This document shows, piece by piece, positions 58,603-64,000 of a stretch of 64,000 nucleotides of DNA. The stretch's first letter is position 1; each line of letters starts with the position of its first letter. Location of the stretch: NCBI GenBank assembly GCA_017458065.1, contig JAFTGD010000024.1, positions 1 to 64,000 of the forward strand, read 5' to 3'. Under the pieces are notes generated by a model. The model made no database searches. It had not been told where the DNA came from and saw nothing but the letters and a program-made list of their open reading frames with translations. The stretch comes from Oscillospiraceae bacterium. Lineage in GTDB: Bacteria > Bacillota > Clostridia > Oscillospirales > Oscillospiraceae. Made by a program: the position numbers and the translations under genes.

Positions 58603-61100
58603 CCGAAAACAAGAATGCCGCCCCGGTATACCGGACCGGAAGCGGCACGGAAAGAACAGGACGCCTTTCCTCAGAAACGACTTTACCACAGAATCTGCCT
58701 TTTGGCAAGAATAAACCGGCAGATCCGGGCGGAGAGTCCACCACCCTTCGGCAGCTGAAGGACATGCCGATCTGGATCTGCTGGAGAAGAAAACCGGGGC
58801 GGAACGGTCACATTACAAAAGTGCCTGTCTCCCCCCGAGGCGGAGCAACCGGCACCGATGATTCGCACCGCAGTACCTGGACAAACCACAGCGCAGCCGC
58901 GGCAGCGGCAAAGAAGAACCGCTGGGACGGCGTCGGCTTTGTGATTCCCGAGGGCTTTGCCTTCCTCGATCTGGACGGTCTGCCGCCGGAGGATCCGCTC
59001 ACACGGGATCTGATGGCCCTGCTCCCCAGCTACGCCGAACGCTCTGTAAGCGGTACCGGTACGCATATCTACATGCGCTGCGACCTCTCCCGGCTTCCCA
59101 CCGTGACGGACGAAAAGGGGAGACGCCGCCTCTCCGACCGTTATTATATGAAGAATCCCAGGATTCCCATCGAGCTCTACATCGGCGGCCTGACCAACCG
59201 CTATGCTGTCTTCACCGGAAACACATCGGCGGATCTACCCCCCGATGACTGTACCGACGGCTTGCTGACCGTCCTCGACAGCTATATGCTGCGGGAGGAT
59301 GAACCTGCAAATCAGAAACCGTCTGAACGTACTGCCTCCATGTCGCCTGTCCCTGCCGCCTCTTATTCTGCGGGGGAATCCTCTGACACAGAGGAACTGG
59401 CTCTCGAAGCCCTGGACATTGTGCAGGCGCTTCGGCGCCAGGGCAACGCCGAGAAGTTTTCCCGCCTCTATGATCAGGGCGACCTCTCCGACTATCTGTC
59501 CCGATCTGAAGCCGATCTGGCTCTCTGCAGCATCATCGCGTTTCGGACCGGCAACCGGCCGGATCTGATCGACGCCGTTTTCCGAGGTTCCGCTCTCTAT
59601 CGGGACAAGTGGGAACGGGAAGATTACCGCAGAGAAACCATCCGCAGGGCTGTCGAGTTCCAGCGGGGAATCTTCCATCCGGACACTGACCAGCTCCCAT
59701 CGTTCCTCGTCTTTCAGGGGAAGAAACCAGGACTTTCCGCACCGCTCCTCGCGGCATATATCCGAGAGCACGTCCCTTATGTCCTGGTTCGTGACAACAA
59801 CAGACAGACCGGCATGATCTATGTTTATGAGGACGGTGTCTATCGTCTCAAATCCAGGGATTCGATGCTGGGCATCATCAAGGAACCGGTGGAGCGCTAT
59901 AACCCGATCTATGCCAATATGAGCAAGATCAATGAAGTTTACCAGCACCTGCTTACTGACCGGGAGGCGGTCAGCCTGGATGCGTTGAACGCGGATGAAA
60001 CGTGCATCAATTTCCGGAACGGGCTTCTGTCCGTCACAGGCGATAAGCTGGAGCTCAAGCCTCATTCTCCGGCTGTCCTGTCTACCATCCAGATCCCCTG
60101 CGACTGGACGGGAAAAGAAACGCCAACCCCAGTATTTGACGGATTTCTCCGGACGCTTTCCAACGAGGATCCGGCGGTCGCGGAGCTCCTGCTGCAGTTC
60201 TCCGGTGTTTCTATTTCCAACGTTAAAGGGTATCGCATGAAGAAATCGCTCTTCCATGTCGGCCCCGGAGATACCGGAAAATCCCAGCTCAAAAGCCTGG
60301 TGGAGCATCTCCTCGGTCCGGAAAACTATATGGCCATCGACCTGAATCAGCTGGAAGCCCGTTTCGGTACCGGTACCATTTTTGGGAAACGGATGGCGGG
60401 CAGCTCAGATATCAGCTATCTGAAAGTGAATGAGATGAATATTCTCAAAAACCTGACCGGCGGAGATTCTGTTCTGGCAGAGTATAAAAATCAGCAGGCA
60501 TTTCTGTTCACCTACAACGGAGTGCTCTGGTTTTGCATGAACCATCTGCCGAAGTTCGGCGGCGACGACGGCAAGTGGGTATACGAGCGCATCATCATTG
60601 TGGAAAGCCGAAATGTGATCCCAAAGGAGCTGCAGGACAAACAGCTCCTGGATAAGATGCTCCGGGAGAGAGAAGGGATCATCTTTCAGATGGTGAAAGC
60701 TCTCCAGACGGTCATCCGCAACGGTTACCGCTACACAGAGCCGGAATCCGTCATTGCTGCCCGCAATGCCTATATTGCGGAGAACAGCAGCCATGTCGGC
60801 TTTTTCGAGGAGTGCATGTGCCCGCGAAAGGATCATGACTATTCCGATGGCTGCACGGTCACGGCGATCTATGATGCCTACAGAAACTGGTGCAGAGCAA
60901 AGCGAAACGGATACTGCAAGACACAGGACGAGTTTCGCAATTCTCTGGCGGATCATGTGGGGGCGGCTTACTCGCAGCTGACCGTTCACCGCGAGGACGC
61001 GAACTATTTCCGTGATTATACTTTGAAGCCTGAGGCAATCGACGAATATCTCGGGATATTCGGCCCACAGTGGAAGCCGGCCTCAGGCCAGAAACGATGA
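58599..61100 (+). CDS. P4-family phage/satellite primase-helicase
   Basis: 833 residues, GTG start overlapping the previous stop. The N-terminal prim-pol-like domain has MPIWICWRRKPGRNGHITKV, WDGVGFVIPEGFAFLDLDGL (metal Asp pair) and ERSVSGTGTHIYMRCD. The middle D5_N-type segment is followed by the SF3 helicase core: Walker A HVGPGDTGKSQLKSLVEHLL (about residue 550), MAGSSDISYLK (Walker B region) and LWFCMNHLPKF (sensor). The C-terminal HTH-like part includes GCTVTAIYDAYRNWCRAKRN. It primes and unwinds the element's own origin, so the element replicates autonomously after excision. Confidence 0.93.
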   Translation: MTENKNAAPVYRTGSGTERTGRLSSETTLPQNLPFGKNKPADPGGESTTLRQLKDMPIWICWRRKPGRNGHITKVPVSPRGGATGTDDSHRSTWTNHSAAAAAAKKNRWDGVGFVIPEGFAFLDLDGLPPEDPLTRDLMALLPSYAERSVSGTGTHIYMRCDLSRLPTVTDEKGRRRLSDRYYMKNPRIPIELYIGGLTNRYAVFTGNTSADLPPDDCTDGLLTVLDSYMLREDEPANQKPSERTASMSPVPAASYSAGESSDTEELALEALDIVQALRRQGNAEKFSRLYDQGDLSDYLSRSEADLALCSIIAFRTGNRPDLIDAVFRGSALYRDKWEREDYRRETIRRAVEFQRGIFHPDTDQLPSFLVFQGKKPGLSAPLLAAYIREHVPYVLVRDNNRQTGMIYVYEDGVYRLKSRDSMLGIIKEPVERYNPIYANMSKINEVYQHLLTDREAVSLDALNADETCINFRNGLLSVTGDKLELKPHSPAVLSTIQIPCDWTGKETPTPVFDGFLRTLSNEDPAVAELLLQFSGVSISNVKGYRMKKSLFHVGPGDTGKSQLKSLVEHLLGPENYMAIDLNQLEARFGTGTIFGKRMAGSSDISYLKVNEMNILKNLTGGDSVLAEYKNQQAFLFTYNGVLWFCMNHLPKFGGDDGKWVYERIIIVESRNVIPKELQDKQLLDKMLREREGIIFQMVKALQTVIRNGYRYTEPESVIAARNAYIAENSSHVGFFEECMCPRKDHDYSDGCTVTAIYDAYRNWCRAKRNGYCKTQDEFRNSLADHVGAAYSQLTVHREDANYFRDYTLKPEAIDEYLGIFGPQWKPASGQKR

Positions 61101-61299
61101 GTACTTAGACTCTGTACGACAAAGCTGAAGGTCCTGAAGGCTTTTTTCACTCATGAGAGAAATAGAGAAGATACACCATATCTGCGGATATCCCACAGGG
61201 GGCATCATCCGCTGTGTATCCGATGCAGAGGAAGCAGAAAGGCCTTCAGCCGCTTCAGCACCGGCAGCAAGTCTGCATGAAAACCGAAAGGAGCACACA

Positions 61300-61491
61300 A
61301 TGATTGGCATAGAACTGGAAGACCTTCCCTTTACCCTGAATGCGCAGCAGGTCGCTGACGTCCTGGGCGTGGCAAAGAACACGGCATATACCCTGATGCA
61401 CAGTGAGGGCTTTCCCACCCTCCATATCGGAAGACGCATGGTTGTTCCGAAAGAACAGCTTCTGCGCTGGATGACAGATCAGCTGCCGTGA
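61300..61491 (+). CDS. Second excisionase-like HTH protein
   Basis: 63 residues from the ATG at 61300 (GAAAGGAG upstream). HTH_17: FTLNAQQVADVLGVAKNTAY, TLMHSEGFPTLHIGRRMVVP, KEQLLRWMTDQLP. It is related in plan to the 61-residue protein at 58417 but clearly diverged. It lies 120 bp before the integrase gene, the usual place for the true excisionase, so the first protein may be the AlpA-like activator. Confidence 0.87.
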   Translation: MIGIELEDLPFTLNAQQVADVLGVAKNTAYTLMHSEGFPTLHIGRRMVVPKEQLLRWMTDQLP

Positions 61492-61611
61492 CAGAAGGGC
61501 GGAGCATCTCAGCGGTCATTCCGCTGTCCGATACTTCGCCCTTGCGAAAACAGATGATTCGAATTATAATCGTCCAAAGCGAAAAACAATGGACTGAGGA
61601 AAGGAGTTATC

Positions 61612-62712
61612 TTGTCCAACAGACGCAGCAACGGCGAAGGGAATATTCATAAGCGGAAAGATGGGCGCTGGGAATGCTCCATCATGATCGGCTTTCAGAA
61701 GGACGGCCGGCGAAAGAGGAAGTCTTTCTACGGCAGAACCAGGAACGAAGCGCTTGAGAAAATGCACGATTACCGTGATGACATGAAGAACGGACTTCAG
61801 CTGGATCCCAAGCTTCTCTTCGGCACCTGGGCGGATACCTGGTTTGAGAGCCACAGGGAAAACATCTCACCGACGACACAGGCCAGCTACGGCTATCTGC
61901 TCGACACCCTGAAGGAAATTCTCGGCAAGCGCCGGCTGATGGATATCAGAGCGCTGGATATCGAGAATGTCCTGCTTGACTTCAGACGGGAAGGGAAGTC
62001 CGACAGCTATGTATCCAAAGCGCGCGGAATGCTCTTCCAGATCATGAAAAAAGCCGAGGCCAACGAACTGATCCGCCGCAATCCGGTAGCCTGCGCAGAG
62101 AAGATGCGGTCCTGCCGACCGGGAGAGGCCAAGGAGGCTTTTACAGAGGAAGAAGTGAAAGCCCTGATGCGGGGCCTTCCAACAGACTGGATGGGGAACA
62201 GCATCCGTCTGATGCTCGCTACGGGCATCCGCATGCAGGAGCTTCTGGCGCTGGAACCTTACCTGATTGAGCCGGACGGCTCTGTGATCCACATCAGGCA
62301 AGCAGTCAAGGTCGTGAAAGGGAAAGTCTCTGTCGGCGAACCCAAGTCCCGTGACAGCAACAGGGATGTGCCGGTCCCGGCAAACCTCAGGTCGCTTGTA
62401 ACAGAACTGAGAGACACAGAGAACAAATATGTGTTTCAATCGCCGGTCCAGGAGCAGCCCTTTGACCCGAAGCATTACCGGGAGAAGTTCAAAGCCTATG
62501 TCAGTGATGTCGGTGACGTTCGCATGCTGACACCGCACTCCTGCCGCCACACCTATGTATCCCAGATGCAGGCGCTGGGCGTAGACCTGCCCGTCATTCA
62601 GAGCATCGTCGGACACGCAGATCTTGACATGACACAGCATTACCTGCATGTACAGACCCCTGTAAAGCAGAAAGCGGTACAGAAATTTGATCAGGTATTC
62701 TGCTGCCCATGA
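61612..62712 (+). CDS. Tyrosine recombinase/integrase
   Basis: 366 residues from the TTG at 61612 (AAGGAG upstream). The N-terminal arm-binding domain (RRSNGEGNIHKRKDGRWECS) is followed by a SAM-like core-binding domain and the catalytic domain with Arg in LATGIRMQELLALEP, HxxR in LTPHSCRHTYVSQMQ, His in QSIVGHADLDMTQHYLHV and the nucleophile Tyr in the same block. It is directly beside the tRNA-Pro target, transcribed toward it. It catalyses integration and excision between the 47-bp repeats. Confidence 0.96.
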   Translation: MSNRRSNGEGNIHKRKDGRWECSIMIGFQKDGRRKRKSFYGRTRNEALEKMHDYRDDMKNGLQLDPKLLFGTWADTWFESHRENISPTTQASYGYLLDTLKEILGKRRLMDIRALDIENVLLDFRREGKSDSYVSKARGMLFQIMKKAEANELIRRNPVACAEKMRSCRPGEAKEAFTEEEVKALMRGLPTDWMGNSIRLMLATGIRMQELLALEPYLIEPDGSVIHIRQAVKVVKGKVSVGEPKSRDSNRDVPVPANLRSLVTELRDTENKYVFQSPVQEQPFDPKHYREKFKAYVSDVGDVRMLTPHSCRHTYVSQMQALGVDLPVIQSIVGHADLDMTQHYLHVQTPVKQKAVQKFDQVFCCP

Positions 62713-62730
62713 GAGAAGAGGCCGAAAAAC

Positions 62731-62789
62731 TCCAGTCAGGGAAAACCTGAAAGGCAGTTTTCAATTCCAGTCAAACTCCAGTCAAACGG
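62731..62789. other. Right arm-type integrase sites
   Basis: TTCCAGTCAAACTCCAGTCA followed by AACGG (62765-62789) and a single TCCAGTCA at 62731-62738, 85-145 bp inside attR, mirroring the pair at 56065-56092. Confidence 0.7.
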
Positions 62790-62835
62790 CCCAAATGAGG
62801 CCGATTCCGAAAAACAAGGTCGCCTGAAAAGTACA

Positions 62836-62873
62836 AAAAAGGCTCGATTTCTTTAAAAAATCAAGCCTTTTTC
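62836..62873. terminator. Terminator between integrase and tRNA-Pro
   Basis: Stem AAAAAGGCT-GATTT / AAATC-AGCCTTTTT with one bulge on each side. It serves the minus-strand tRNA and the plus-strand integrase transcript. Confidence 0.8.
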
Positions 62874-62920
62874 TTGGTCCGAGTGACTGGATTTGAACCA
62901 GCGGCCTCTTGAACCCCATT
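62874..62920. other. Right attachment site (attR) within tRNA-Pro
   Basis: 47 bp identical to 55905-55951. Together they bound an element of about 6.97 kb. Confidence 0.93.
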
Positions 62921-62950
62921 CAAGCGCGCTACCATCTGCGCTACACCCGG
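62875..62950 (-). tRNA. tRNA-Pro (anticodon GGG), intact, element insertion site
   Basis: 76 nt with encoded CCA. Acceptor CCGGGTG/CACTCGG, D-arm GCGC...GCGC, anticodon arm CTTGA-ATGGGGT-TCAAG (anticodon GGG), T-arm GCTGG-TTCAAAT-CCAGT, discriminator A. The element's own end restores the 3' half, so the tRNA stays functional. Confidence 0.95.
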
Positions 62951-63083
62951 ATATTTCAGCCGTCTTTCTCGACAGCCCAATTATATTAGCACATTTCGCA
63001 GGGAAATGCAACAGCAAATTTTCATACCGGGGCTGAAAATGGCCGGGGAAGAGGGACGATGTTACAAACCGGAGAACCTGCCC

Positions 63084-63950
63084 TCAGGCTCCCTCGTTTT
63101 TTGTGGGGACGAAACGGATATTAAGATCGGCCTCGCCCGAGACGCCGGGGATAGAGGCGGTGAAACTGCACTGCCAGAAGTCGCAGGCGTAGTAGTAGTC
63201 GGGGAAATCGCCCGGGACCGACACCCAGAACGCATAGTCGGTCAGGCGGGAGAGATCAAAACCGTAATAACCCAGGTAGCGGTTGAAGTAGACGCCGGCG
63301 TCATAGCCTGCGTTTTCGATGGTGCGGCAGAAGGCCACGGCGCAGTCGGTCAGCGTCAGCTCGCCGAGACCGGTGGTGCGGGCAGTTTCCTCGTCGATCT
63401 TCTCCCAGTCGTAGATGACGGGCAGGTTCACCCGGTAACCCCGAAGATGGTCGATGACAAAGTTGGCTTCCTCGATGGCCTCGCTGACGTTGGTCGCCTG
63501 CGAGAAGAAGTAGACGCCGGTGTCGAGCCCGGCGGCGGAAGCCCCGGCCAGGTTGGTCTCAAACCAGGGGTCGAGGAAGAGACCGCCCTCGGTGTAGCCG
63601 CGGTAGCCGAGCCGGACATAAGCAAAGTCCAGATATTGCGCGGCGGCGTTCCAGTTGACCTCCCACTGGTGCTCGGAGGTGTCGATGCCGACATAGGTGA
63701 AGTAATCCGTACCGGTATAGCTGGGGATCCCGTCCACGGTGCGGAAGTCGCCCGGCGAGAGCGTGCTGACGGGGACGTTCTCAAACGGCGTGATCCAGAC
63801 CATGTCAAAGCCGTCGTTCAGGTAGACCTGGCCGGCGTGCTCATCCGGCTTCGGCTCCGGGAGCGCACGGTAAATGATCCCGCCCATGGCGAGGATCAGG
63901 AGCGCGCCAATCAGCAGGTATCTCAGCTTTCCCGGTTTTCTTCTTCTCAT
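63084..63950 (-). CDS. GH25 lysozyme-like muramidase, membrane-anchored
   Basis: 288 residues. Basic N-terminus then one transmembrane helix LRYLLIGALLILAMGGIIY (about residues 9-27), a linker, and a GH25 domain from about residue 88: YVGIDTSEHQWEVNWNAAAQ, AYVRLGYRGYTEGGLFLDP, catalytic DxE in LPVIYDWEKIDEE (about residues 183-188) and AFWVSVPGDFPDYYYACDFW near the end. It cleaves the glycan strand of peptidoglycan at the cell surface; the anchor suggests wall remodelling, not phage lysis. It lies outside the integrated element. Confidence 0.92.
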   Translation of the reverse strand: MRRRKPGKLRYLLIGALLILAMGGIIYRALPEPKPDEHAGQVYLNDGFDMVWITPFENVPVSTLSPGDFRTVDGIPSYTGTDYFTYVGIDTSEHQWEVNWNAAAQYLDFAYVRLGYRGYTEGGLFLDPWFETNLAGASAAGLDTGVYFFSQATNVSEAIEEANFVIDHLRGYRVNLPVIYDWEKIDEETARTTGLGELTLTDCAVAFCRTIENAGYDAGVYFNRYLGYYGFDLSRLTDYAFWVSVPGDFPDYYYACDFWQCSFTASIPGVSGEADLNIRFVPTKNEGA

Positions 63951-64000
63951 GCTGTCCTCCGCCGTCCCGTCCGTTTTCCATTTGACGGATACCGGCGAAT

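Noticed and set aside
63084-63950. Phage endolysin belonging to the integrated element
   Set aside because: It lies outside the attachment repeats, beyond the tRNA, and has an N-terminal membrane anchor typical of a host wall enzyme.

Overview
The window looks like the chromosome of an anaerobic, gut-type Gram-positive bacterium of the class Clostridia, most like Oscillospiraceae/Ruminococcaceae. The grounds are oxygen-sensitive chemistry (2-hydroxyacyl-CoA dehydratase with its activator, a glycyl radical enzyme with its activase, an EFR1-type ferredoxin), AGGAGG-type ribosome binding sites, GTG/TTG starts, a GC-rich backbone with AT-rich promoters, and Firmicutes gene order (murI-DUF1934-argS). 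This placement is inference; no rRNA is present.

Layout. 1-3.9 kb: 2-hydroxyacyl-CoA dehydratase operon (two dehydratase-type subunits, a small membrane protein, an activator cut by the window edge) behind a consensus promoter. 4.1-15.7 kb: housekeeping and orphan genes (argS, DUF1934, murI, greA, DUF1810, tRNA-Gln, an MBL hydrolase, glycerate kinase, recA, DUF1294, EFR1 ferredoxin, a secreted protein, an HEXXH protein). 15.8-29.2 kb: beta-linked oligosaccharide locus (LacI regulator, Opp-type ABC transporter, GH3, GH1 and GH2 glycosidases). 29.5-32.0 kb: two translationally coupled aminotransferases behind a structured leader. 32.5-39.7 kb: glycyl-radical locus (GldA, ROK kinase, fructose-6-phosphate-aldolase-like enzyme, glycyl radical enzyme, activase, DeoR regulator) matching the logic of 'anhydroglycolysis', with a ROK kinase in place of the PTS. 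39.8-42.1 kb: AraC regulator, MBL hydrolase, methyltransferase. 42.0-43.6 kb: gene remnants, a 24-bp perfect stem-loop, a LysR gene. 43.8-50.4 kb: Tat-exported FMN/FAD reductase, then a TetR-controlled M29 aminopeptidase, dipeptide epimerase and serine hydrolase set that could process cell-wall or D-amino-acid peptides. 50.5-55.9 kb: ATPase-family genes and a decayed prophage-like stretch (XRE repressor, small HTH protein, a DUF1351-like gene with an in-frame TAG, a frameshifted gene).

55.9-62.9 kb: a compact integrative element in a tRNA-Pro(GGG) gene. A 47-bp repeat of the tRNA 3' half marks both ends, paired CCAGTCA arm-type sites lie just inside each end, and a tyrosine integrase sits next to the tRNA. 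The cargo is a divergent XRE-repressor/excisionase-like switch, a P4-type primase-helicase, a second excisionase-like protein, an unannotated type I toxin-antitoxin module (27-residue hydrophobic toxin with a perfect antisense promoter), and a roughly 0.7-kb array of five stem-loops whose stems differ between copies yet stay complementary. That array is the strongest unexplained signal here. The window ends with a GH25 lysozyme.
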